Assembly: GCA_027484445.1 (NCBI GenBank) | Contig: JAIXSY010000006.1 | Coordinates: 1-47,318, forward strand | DNA from: Verrucomicrobiaceae bacterium | GTDB taxonomy: Bacteria; Verrucomicrobiota; Verrucomicrobiia; Verrucomicrobiales; Verrucomicrobiaceae | Length of the DNA stretch: 47,318 nucleotides | Direction: 5' to 3' | Shown: positions 23,236 through 30,326 of the stretch, piece after piece | Numbering within the stretch: the first letter of the stretch is position 1 | Layout of the letters: every line of letters begins with the position of its first letter | Program-made: the position numbers and the translations under genes | Notes under the pieces: model-generated | The model's input: only the letters and a program-made list of their open reading frames with translations | Database searches by the model: none | Told to the model about the DNA's origin: nothing

Positions 23236-25608
23236 ATGGATCATTCCGCCCACAACAAGATCGTCTCCTTCATTTGGTCCATTGCCGACGACTGCCTGCG
23301 GGATGTCTTTGTGCGCGGGAAATACCGAGATGTCATCCTGCCGATGTTCGTCCTGCGGCGCATCGACTGCCTGCTGGAGGACACGAAGGCCGCCGTGCTG
23401 GAGGAGGTCCGCTTCCAGAAGGAAGAGGCCAAGATGGCCGTGCTGGACCCTGAGGGGCTGAAGGACGCCGCCGGGCAGGTCTTTTACAACACCTCCCAAT
23501 TCACCCTGAAGACCCTGCTCGGGAATCCCTCCCAGCTCGTCGCCAATCTGGAAAACTACCTCAACGGCTACAGCGAGAACGTACGCGAGATCATCGCCAA
23601 GTTCGACCTGCCCACTCAGGTGCGGAAAATGGCCGAGGCGAATGCCCTCTTCGGCGTCGTCGAGAAGTTCGTCTCCCCGGAGATCAATCTCAGCCCGCAC
23701 GACACCACCGCGCCGGATGGCAAGAAGCTGCCCGGCCTCACCAACCTCGGCATGGGTTACGTCTTTGAGGAACTCATCCGCAAGTTCAACGAGGAGAACA
23801 ACGAAGAAGCCGGGGAGCACTTCACCCCGCGCGAGGTCATCCAGCTCATGGTCCACCTGCTTATCGAGCCCGTGAAGGACCAGCTCCCGCCCGTCATCAC
23901 CATTTACGACCCCGCCTGTGGTTCCGGCGGCATGTTGACGGAGGCGCAGGACTACATCCTCGACCCTGAGGGGCCCATCCGCTCCAGCGCCGCCGTCTAT
24001 CTTTTTGGCAAAGAGGTCAACCCCGAAACCTACGCCATCTGCAAGTCAGACATGATGATCAAGGGGAACAACCCCGAGAACATTCGCTTCGGCTCCACCC
24101 TGGCCACGGATGAGTTCAGCCAGCTCCGCTTCGACTTCATGCTTTCCAATCCGCCTTACGGAAAGAGCTGGAAGACCGATCAGGGCCAGATCCTAGAAAA
24201 GAAAGGCAGCGAGACCGTCATCATCGACAGCCGCTTCGAGGTGCGCCTGAAGGACATGCAGGACGAGTGGCAGACCGTGCCCGCCGCCCCAGCCGTGGAT
24301 GACGGCCAGCTCCTCTTCCTCATGGAGATGGCCAGCAAGATGAAACGCCTCAGCGACAGCCCGCTCGGCAGCCGCATCGCCACCGTTCACAACGGCTCCG
24401 CCCTCTTCACCGGGAATGCCGGCGGCGGTGCCAGCAACATCCGCCGCTACCTCATCGAGAACGATTACCTGGAGGCCATCATCCAGCTGCCCAACAACAT
24501 CTTCTACAACACTGGCATCACCACCTACATCTGGGTGCTGTCCAATCACAAGGCCCCGGAGCGCCAGGGCAAGGTCCAGCTCATCGACGCCTCCCAGCTC
24601 TATGAGAAGCTGCGCAAGAACCTCGGCGAAAAAAACTGCGCCTTCACCCAGGCCCACATCGACGAGATCACCAAGGCCTATCTCACGATGGAAGAAGGGA
24701 GCAACGAGACAGGAGCGCGGACACTCTTGTCCGCTTCTTCTGTCCGCAACTCAGATACCCCGGAGCGGGCAGGAGTGCCCGCGCTCCCTTCTCCACTGCT
24801 CAAGTCCAAAGTCTTCCCCAACAACGAATTCGGCTACTGGAAGATCACCGTCGAGCGCCCGCTGCGGAAGTCTTCCCAAATCACCGCCGACCGCATCGCC
24901 ACCCTGCGCTTCGTCCCCGCGCTCAGCACCGAGATGGAGTGGATGTGGCAGCAGTGGGGAGAGAAAGTGTATGAGAAAGGCTTCCTCGCCGCGCAAAAGG
25001 AAGCCCTGGACCACTGGCTGGAGAAGGAGCAGCTCGAAACCTCCCCCGCGAACAAGAAGAAGCTCCTCGACACCACCCTCTGGACCGCCCGCCGCGCTCT
25101 GCTGGAGGCCGCAGGCAAGCTCCACAAGCATCTGGGCGAAGCGACCAGCGACGACTTCAATGCCTTCAGCGAGTCCACCAAGGCCGCCGCGAAGAAGCTC
25201 AAGCTCGACCTCAAGCCCGCCGACCTGAAAGCCATCCTCGATGCCGTCTCCTGGCGCGACTCTGCTGCGCAGAGAATTTTGAATAGCGAATTCAGAATGG
25301 AGAATTCCAAATTCTCAATTCCCAATTCTTCATTCGTCGCAGACAGCGAGCTGCGGGATACAGAAAACGTCCCGCTCACCTATCCCGGCGGCATCGTCGC
25401 CTACTTCCAGAAGGAAGTCCTGCCGCATGTGCCGGATGCCTGGGTTGACGAGGAGAAGACCGTCATTGGCTACGAGATCAGCTTCAACAAATACTTCTAC
25501 CAGCACCAGCCCCTGCGCCCGCTGGAGGACGTGGTGGCCGAGATCCGCCAGCTCGAAACCGAAACCGAAGGCCTTCTGGAGCAGATCCTGAACTTCGCCG
25601 CTGTATGA
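23236..25608 (+). CDS. hsdM: Type I R-M methyltransferase subunit HsdM (second locus), with two in-frame repeat insertions
   Basis: N6-adenine methyltransferase subunit of the second type I system. The 790 residues include the N-terminal HsdM helical domain (IVSFIWSIADDCLRDVF, FVLRRIDCLLE), motif I YDPACGSGGMLTEAQDYI (about 223-240), catalytic SNPPYGKSW (about 304-312), and QLPNNIFYNTGITTYIWVLS. Two stretches are foreign to the family: about 487-519 (TGARTLLSASS...ERAGVPAL) and about 680-701 (NSEFRMENSKFSIPNSSF). Both are palindromic DNA repeats read in frame. The conserved C-terminal part (EEKTVIGYEISFNKYFYQ, PLRPLEDVVAEI) resumes after each. The stop overlaps the ATG of a repeat-derived ORF (ATGA at 25605). 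Catalytic motifs are intact, so activity is plausible. Confidence 0.92.
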   Translation: MDHSAHNKIVSFIWSIADDCLRDVFVRGKYRDVILPMFVLRRIDCLLEDTKAAVLEEVRFQKEEAKMAVLDPEGLKDAAGQVFYNTSQFTLKTLLGNPSQLVANLENYLNGYSENVREIIAKFDLPTQVRKMAEANALFGVVEKFVSPEINLSPHDTTAPDGKKLPGLTNLGMGYVFEELIRKFNEENNEEAGEHFTPREVIQLMVHLLIEPVKDQLPPVITIYDPACGSGGMLTEAQDYILDPEGPIRSSAAVYLFGKEVNPETYAICKSDMMIKGNNPENIRFGSTLATDEFSQLRFDFMLSNPPYGKSWKTDQGQILEKKGSETVIIDSRFEVRLKDMQDEWQTVPAAPAVDDGQLLFLMEMASKMKRLSDSPLGSRIATVHNGSALFTGNAGGGASNIRRYLIENDYLEAIIQLPNNIFYNTGITTYIWVLSNHKAPERQGKVQLIDASQLYEKLRKNLGEKNCAFTQAHIDEITKAYLTMEEGSNETGARTLLSASSVRNSDTPERAGVPALPSPLLKSKVFPNNEFGYWKITVERPLRKSSQITADRIATLRFVPALSTEMEWMWQQWGEKVYEKGFLAAQKEALDHWLEKEQLETSPANKKKLLDTTLWTARRALLEAAGKLHKHLGEATSDDFNAFSESTKAAAKKLKLDLKPADLKAILDAVSWRDSAAQRILNSEFRMENSKFSIPNSSFVADSELRDTENVPLTYPGGIVAYFQKEVLPHVPDAWVDEEKTVIGYEISFNKYFYQHQPLRPLEDVVAEIRQLETETEGLLEQILNFAAV
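24693..24792. repeat. In-frame compound palindrome in hsdM (second locus), family A
   Basis: Outer arms agaagggagc and gctcccttct bound two inner hairpins, gcggaca-ctct-tgtccgc and gcgggca-ggag-tgcccgc. The insertion keeps the frame and replaces no recognisable core motif. Confidence 0.8.
25270..25337. repeat. In-frame AT-rich palindromic repeat in hsdM (second locus), family B
   Basis: AT-rich run of aattc/gaatt words (gaattcagaatggagaattc and caattcccaattcttc) in otherwise GC-rich coding sequence. It is translated in frame and resembles the repeat at 26574-26670 in hsdS. Confidence 0.72.
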
Positions 25609-25949
25609 AAGCCTTCTTCCCTGGTCTTCCTCACTCGCGCATGAATGACTTCTCCTCGGGTCTTCGGGCCAAAGGCCCGCGATTCCTTAGCCCAGCCCTT
25701 TGGGCTGGGTCACTGACCATGCACCTTTCCCCTGAGTCCGCGCCCCAACGGGGTGCGATACCTTGGCGGCTGGTGCCCCCTCCCGAGTATCGCAGCCCTT
25801 CAGGCCGCGATCAGAAGCCACCTGCGGGGCTCTACGATATCCCAGCCCTTCGGACTGGGCTAAGGAATGCTGACCCTTCGGGCCAGAAACTCACTCCCAA
25901 GGGCCGCAACCTCCTCGAACAGATCAAAATGGAGGTGAAGCTGCCATGA
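25605..25949 (+). repeat. Repeat-derived spacer with a bridging 114-codon ORF between hsdM and hsdS
   Basis: Most of this interval is a chain of hairpins: cgggccaaaggcccg, cagccctttgggctg, cagcccttcggactgggct, cccttcgggcc and related words, a type of repeat common between genes in PVC bacteria. One frame stays open throughout: its ATG overlaps the hsdM stop (ATGA at 25605) and its stop overlaps the hsdS start (ATGA at 25946). The 114-residue product (SSGLRAKGPRFLSPALWAG...) looks repeat-encoded rather than functional, though the end (GRNLLEQIKMEVKLP) may be remnant coding sequence. The open frame may matter only for ribosome passage. Confidence 0.7.
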
Positions 25950-27313
25950 CCGCTTTCCCGAAATACCCAGCCTACAAGGATTCCGGCGTCGAATGGCTCG
26001 GAGACGTGCCGGAGCATTGGGAGGCAAACCGCGTGTTCTCCATCTTCAACGAACGTGTCGAGACAGGACAAGGCCAGCTACCTATCCTGAACGTCACCAT
26101 CAGCAACGGAGTGCAAGTCGAGCAGTTTGAAGGCGACCGTAAGAAGCGTCTCATCGAAGACCGTGACGCTTACAAGCGTGCCGCCGCAGGCGACATCGCT
26201 TACAACACGATGCGCATGTGGCAGGGAGCCGTGGGTGATGTTCCCGTGGATGGTCTCGTCTCACCGGCCTACGTTGTTGCCAGACCGATCAAGGACATCA
26301 ACTCCCGCTACTACTCCTTTCTGTTCCGGGGCCAGACCTTCCAAGTCGAAACCAACCGCCACTCCTACGGCATCGTCTCGGATCGCAACCGGCTCTACTG
26401 GCTAGGCTTCAAGAACATCGTCGTCCCCATCCCACCCCGCGCCGAACAAGACCGCATCGTCGCCTTCCTGGATGAGAAGACGGCGGAGATCGACCGCTTG
26501 ATCGCGAAGAAGCAGCGGCAGATCGAGCTGCTGGACGAGCAAAAGGCCATCCTGATCAATCGCGCAGTAACGCGCGGAATTAGGAATGGTGAATTGGGAA
26601 TGGTGAATGAAGACGCCGCAGAAGCAGCTTCAGACCATTCAACATTCACCATTCCAAATTCTCAATTCATCGACTCCGGTATCCCCTGGATCGGCCCGAT
26701 TCCGAAGCATTGGCAAGTCCGAAAGCTCGGTGCGGTGGTGTCCTTCGTAAGTGGTGCAACACCGTCCAAAGATCGAAGCGACTTTTGGAATGGAGGTGTG
26801 CCGTGGATCTCTCCGAAGGACATGAAGCGCCTCAAAATCGATTCATCTGAAGACACCATCAGCGCAGCCGCACTGAAGCACACGAACATCAAGCTATTGT
26901 CGCCAGGAACGGTGTTGATCGTTGTGCGAGGAATGATCCTCGTTCGCACTGTTCCCATCGCGGTCAACACCGTTCACTCAACCATTAACCAAGACATCAA
27001 AGGCATGGAGGTTAACCAAGCTGTCATGTCCCCTGATTTCTTGCTAACCTTGCTGACGGCGTGCCAAGAGATGTTAACCCCCTTGATTGAAGAATCAGGA
27101 CACGGGACCCGCTGCCTACGGACTGAAAGTCTCAAAACGGTTTTGCTTCCAACTCCGCCACGCGATGAACAAGACGAGTTGGTGATTCGCGTTCAGTCGA
27201 TCAGCGACGCTTCCGATAAAGCCAAATCCAACATCGAATCCCAAATCCAAACCCTGCAAACCCTCCGCAGCACCCTCATCGCCCACGCGGTGACGGGGAA
27301 GATCAAAGTCTAG
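25946..27313 (+). CDS. hsdS: Type I R-M specificity subunit HsdS (second locus)
   Basis: Two TRDs in tandem, 455 residues. TRD1 begins with YKDSGVEWLGDVPEHWEA and ends near residue 165 (GFKNIVVPIPPRAEQDRI). The central coiled coil is about 172-205 (FLDEKTAEIDRLIAKKQRQI). TRD2 starts at IDSGIPWIGPIPKHWQV (about 241) and contains GVPWISPKDMKRLKI. The final helix and tail are LQTLRSTLIAHAVTGKIKV. Between the coiled coil and TRD2, a palindromic repeat (26574-26670) encodes about 30 extra residues, where relatives have only a short linker. It starts by an ATGA overlap with the preceding repeat-derived ORF. TRDs of this class are highly variable, so the recognised sequence cannot be predicted here. 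Confidence 0.9.
   Translation: MTAFPKYPAYKDSGVEWLGDVPEHWEANRVFSIFNERVETGQGQLPILNVTISNGVQVEQFEGDRKKRLIEDRDAYKRAAAGDIAYNTMRMWQGAVGDVPVDGLVSPAYVVARPIKDINSRYYSFLFRGQTFQVETNRHSYGIVSDRNRLYWLGFKNIVVPIPPRAEQDRIVAFLDEKTAEIDRLIAKKQRQIELLDEQKAILINRAVTRGIRNGELGMVNEDAAEAASDHSTFTIPNSQFIDSGIPWIGPIPKHWQVRKLGAVVSFVSGATPSKDRSDFWNGGVPWISPKDMKRLKIDSSEDTISAAALKHTNIKLLSPGTVLIVVRGMILVRTVPIAVNTVHSTINQDIKGMEVNQAVMSPDFLLTLLTACQEMLTPLIEESGHGTRCLRTESLKTVLLPTPPRDEQDELVIRVQSISDASDKAKSNIESQIQTLQTLRSTLIAHAVTGKIKV
26574..26670. repeat. In-frame AT-rich palindrome at the HsdS domain junction, family B
   Basis: Perfect 13-bp inverted repeat GGAATGGTGAATG (26597-26609) and CATTCACCATTCC (26643-26655), flanked by further gaatt/caattc words. 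It encodes IRNGELGMVNEDAAEAASDH and following residues, exactly between the central coiled coil and TRD2. Confidence 0.82.
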
Positions 27314-27331
27314 CGCCAACCGCTTCCGTAT

Positions 27332-28474
27332 ATGGACCCCAACCTTTTCATCCGCTTCAAGGGCACCGAGGAAGAGTCTGACTCGCAGGTGTCTTTGTCT
27401 GAGCTTGGGGAGTCTTTAACCGGTTTTCACTCAGTTCTCACGGAGCTGAACTGCGTGATGGGTATCACCATCGAGCCTGAAGTGCAGGCCACAGCCCTGC
27501 GCGATGGATCGGTGATCGTTGATCTGGTGCTCTTTTTCCGGGATGCTTCGGATGCACTGCCCTTTGATTCAGTGGCTGACTTCGTCGAGTTCCTCAAACT
27601 CGCGGAAGAACCCAAGGCAGAGGAGGTGGAGGGCTTCTTCCAATCCGTCGAAGGCGCTCATCGTTCCATCAATGATTGGGCTGCTCAAAACCCAGTGGAC
27701 TTCGAAGTCTTCAAGGCTGCGCTCAATGTGTTTTGGGTGAGCGTGGTTCTGAAACTCATCAAGAAGGCGGGATTCTTCAAAAAGGGCGAAGACACCAAGG
27801 ACAAGAGCCTCTCCCGGAAAAAGCAGCGGGGACTTCACAAGATGGTGAAGAAGCGTTCGTTCAAAAAGGCCCTGGCACCACTGCGGGAAGACAAAGCCAA
27901 GTCCATTGAGGTCAGCAATGATCGGAAGTTCAAACATGCGGTCATGATCGACCAGCACAACATGGAGAACTACTTGGCCGATGACGATACCATCCTGCCG
28001 CATCTGAAGGACGGTGTGATGTATGACCTCCACGGCACGATCACCAGCCTTAAAGCGACTCGTGGTGACCGGATGACACTCCAAATAGGCCATGAGGGTG
28101 AACTCTACAATCTGGATGCACTGCCCGCGCCTGGGCTCACCTCCAAGAACTACAAGGACTTCTACACCGAAAGCGTGAACGTCCGCGCCGAAGTCCACCG
28201 CTCGTCTCTTTACAAAAAGCCCAAGCTCCGCCTCCACGGTATCGAACTCCGCCAGACCCAGCTCGAACTCGACGATCGGGAATTGAACGCTCTGTCCAAA
28301 AAGGACCTCGGTAAACTGTTGGAGTTCGAGACTATGGAACCAATGCAGGTCAAAACGGTCGCCAACACCAAGCCTCTTGAAGATGTTCAACCTGTCGACC
28401 CGACTGGTGGTATAGGCTACACCCGCAACGACGACGAACAGGAACCGCCACTGATGCTGACGCAGGGCAATTAG
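27332..28474 (+). CDS. Unknown R-M-locus protein
   Basis: I do not recognise this 380-residue protein. It starts MDPNLFIRFKGTEEES, has a central basic helical stretch (KKGEDTKDKSLSRKKQRGLH, then KMVKKRSFKKALAPLRED, about 150-190), and a beta-rich end with YDLHGTITSLKATRGDRMTL, suggesting an OB/SH3-like fold, followed by an acidic tail. A hydrophobic run (VFWVSVVLKLI) near 138 is too short for a sure membrane span. It lies 18 bases after hsdS and 62 before the ATPase, on the same strand, inside the R-M operon. Its position suggests a defence accessory; no catalytic motif is evident. Confidence 0.7.
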   Translation: MDPNLFIRFKGTEEESDSQVSLSELGESLTGFHSVLTELNCVMGITIEPEVQATALRDGSVIVDLVLFFRDASDALPFDSVADFVEFLKLAEEPKAEEVEGFFQSVEGAHRSINDWAAQNPVDFEVFKAALNVFWVSVVLKLIKKAGFFKKGEDTKDKSLSRKKQRGLHKMVKKRSFKKALAPLREDKAKSIEVSNDRKFKHAVMIDQHNMENYLADDDTILPHLKDGVMYDLHGTITSLKATRGDRMTLQIGHEGELYNLDALPAPGLTSKNYKDFYTESVNVRAEVHRSSLYKKPKLRLHGIELRQTQLELDDRELNALSKKDLGKLLEFETMEPMQVKTVANTKPLEDVQPVDPTGGIGYTRNDDEQEPPLMLTQGN

Positions 28475-28536
28475 CTCCTAGTTTCCAAACCGATCAAAAC
28501 CTAGCTTTTCACTAATCGATCGTTTAAACTCAGACC

Positions 28537-29721
28537 ATGCTCATTCAACACCTCCACGTCTCCGGCCTCTTGTCCTTTGGGCACAAGGGGATCGACCTGC
28601 CGATGCGGAAGCTGAATGTGCTGATCGGCCCCAACGGCAGTGGCAAGAGTAACTTGCTGGAGGTGATCAACTTGTTCCGGGAGGCCCCGTCGCCGCTGCA
28701 TTCCATTGCCGGACCTATTATGGAGGACGGTGGCATCCAGGAATGGCTCTGGAAAGAAGGATCAAGCGGAGATGGGGCACCTGTGACGGCGATCGTGGCC
28801 TGCCTGATTGCTTCAGGCAAGAAAGGTGTCTCCTACCGGCATGAACTCCGTCTTCAGAACAATGGCGGTGCCGTGGATGTGTTTTCGGAGTCGATTGGCG
28901 AAGCCTTGGCCGGACGGAAAAAGGATCGTCCTGTTTTTTTCCGAACTCCAATGGGCACAACTCTCTGGACCAAGCCGGGAGGGCTTTCTCGAAAGCTACG
29001 CGACAGCAGACTAAACCGCAGCGCCTCCATTTTAGCTCAAGTCCGTGATCCTGGCCGCTATGCGGTGATGAGTTCCATTCAAGAGAAGTATTCCAGCATC
29101 GCACTCTATCGAAACTGGAGCTTTGGTCCGCATGCCCAAATGCGAAAGCCGGTGCGCCCAGATGAGCGCCAGGACCGGCTGGCCAGGTCTGCCCAGAATC
29201 TGGCGGTGGTGGTGCAGGCGATGGATGCGCGGACGAGGAAGAAGATCATCACTGGGCTGCAAACGCTGTATCCCGGCATTCAAGGCATCCAAGCCAAGCC
29301 TGTGGCGGGAGGCAGCCTGCTGCTCTATCTAGAAGAAGAAGGGGGCATTGAAATCCCGGCTAGCCGTCTTTCGGATGGCACGCTGAGGTTCATCTCCCTG
29401 CTGGTCATCCTGCATGATCCGAAGCCGCCGCCCTTGATTGCTATTGAGGAGCCGGAGCTGGGGCTGCACCCGGATGTGCTGCGGCATGTGGCGGAACTTT
29501 TGATGGAAGCCTCGGAGCGCACGCAGATCGTGGTGACGACTCATTCACGCCAATTGGTGGACTGCCTTCAAGACGACCCTGAGAGCATCATCGTCTGCGA
29601 GAAGCATGACGGAGAGTCGGTCTTTGAGCGTCTGGATGGCAAACGCATGAAGCTGTGGCTAGAGAAATACTCCCTGGGAGAACTCTGGAGCAAAGGCGAA
29701 CTAGGAGGGAACCGCTGGTGA
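28537..29721 (+). CDS. AAA/ABC-type ATPase (AAA_21, RloA/AbiLi/OLD-like)
   Basis: A 394-residue SMC/RecF-like ATPase: Walker A LIGPNGSGKSNLLE (29-42), signature-like SRLSDGTLRFISLLV (about 275-289), Walker B PLIAIEEPELGLHPDVL (about 299-315) with catalytic glutamate, and H-loop VVTTHSRQLVD. Such ATPases work with a TOPRIM-like partner in OLD, AbiL/RloAB and PARIS-type systems, where they sense phage and release or activate the partner. The next gene, a DUF4276 protein, overlaps it by four bases, matching that arrangement. rlo genes were first noted as R-linked ORFs inside type I R-M loci, as here. The trigger is unknown. Confidence 0.85.
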   Translation: MLIQHLHVSGLLSFGHKGIDLPMRKLNVLIGPNGSGKSNLLEVINLFREAPSPLHSIAGPIMEDGGIQEWLWKEGSSGDGAPVTAIVACLIASGKKGVSYRHELRLQNNGGAVDVFSESIGEALAGRKKDRPVFFRTPMGTTLWTKPGGLSRKLRDSRLNRSASILAQVRDPGRYAVMSSIQEKYSSIALYRNWSFGPHAQMRKPVRPDERQDRLARSAQNLAVVVQAMDARTRKKIITGLQTLYPGIQGIQAKPVAGGSLLLYLEEEGGIEIPASRLSDGTLRFISLLVILHDPKPPPLIAIEEPELGLHPDVLRHVAELLMEASERTQIVVTTHSRQLVDCLQDDPESIIVCEKHDGESVFERLDGKRMKLWLEKYSLGELWSKGELGGNRW

Positions 29722-30323
29722 AGATCAAGATCTACATCGAAGGCGGAGGTGACAGTCGCACGCAAGACTCGGAGTTCCGTTCAGGATGGACGGCATTCTT
29801 TGAAAAAGCGGGACTCAAGGACCTGCGCAAGATGCCAAGGCCTGTACGTTGTGGTGGGCGCAAGGATGCCTTTAACGACTTCTGCACAGCCGTTGCAACC
29901 CGCAAACCGGATGAGCTTCCCCTGCTGCTGGTGGACAGCGAAGACTTCGTCAAAGCCGGTCACGATGTTTGGCAACATCTCAAGGCACGTGACAAGTGGT
30001 CCAAGCCGGACAAGGCCGGGAAGGACGACGCTTTCCTGATGATCACCTGCATGGAGAGCTGGTTTATTGCGGATCGTGAGGCTTTGAAGGACTTTTTCAA
30101 AGGCTGCTGGAATGATAGGGCCCTGCCGAAGTGGCCAGACTTGGAGAAGGTGGATCGAAAGAAGGCCTACGCTGCCCTGGTGAAAGCCACCGCTAACTGT
30201 GGCGAGCGCCAATACGCCAAGGGCAAGGTGTCCTTTGAATTGCTCAAGGTGATCGACCCGGCCGTGATCGAAGAGACCTTCCCATCGGCGAAAGCTTTGC
30301 TCAAACGACTCAGAGAAGCCTAA
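29718..30323 (+). CDS. DUF4276 family protein (TOPRIM-like partner of the ATPase)
   Basis: From GTG 29718 (gGTGA overlaps the ATPase stop) the product has 201 residues. IKIYIEGGGDS (about 3-13) supplies the early glutamate, and LPLLLVDSEDFV (about 67-78) supplies the acidic DxxD cluster expected of a TOPRIM-like nuclease. ITCMESWFIADREALKDFF and ERQYAKGKVSFELLKVID are typical of DUF4276. In related ATPase/TOPRIM pairs this subunit is the toxic effector (nuclease) that the ATPase controls. That it acts this way here is inference from pairing. The stop is three bases before the hsdR start. Confidence 0.8.
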   Translation: MKIKIYIEGGGDSRTQDSEFRSGWTAFFEKAGLKDLRKMPRPVRCGGRKDAFNDFCTAVATRKPDELPLLLVDSEDFVKAGHDVWQHLKARDKWSKPDKAGKDDAFLMITCMESWFIADREALKDFFKGCWNDRALPKWPDLEKVDRKKAYAALVKATANCGERQYAKGKVSFELLKVIDPAVIEETFPSAKALLKRLREA

Positions 30324-30326
30324 ACC

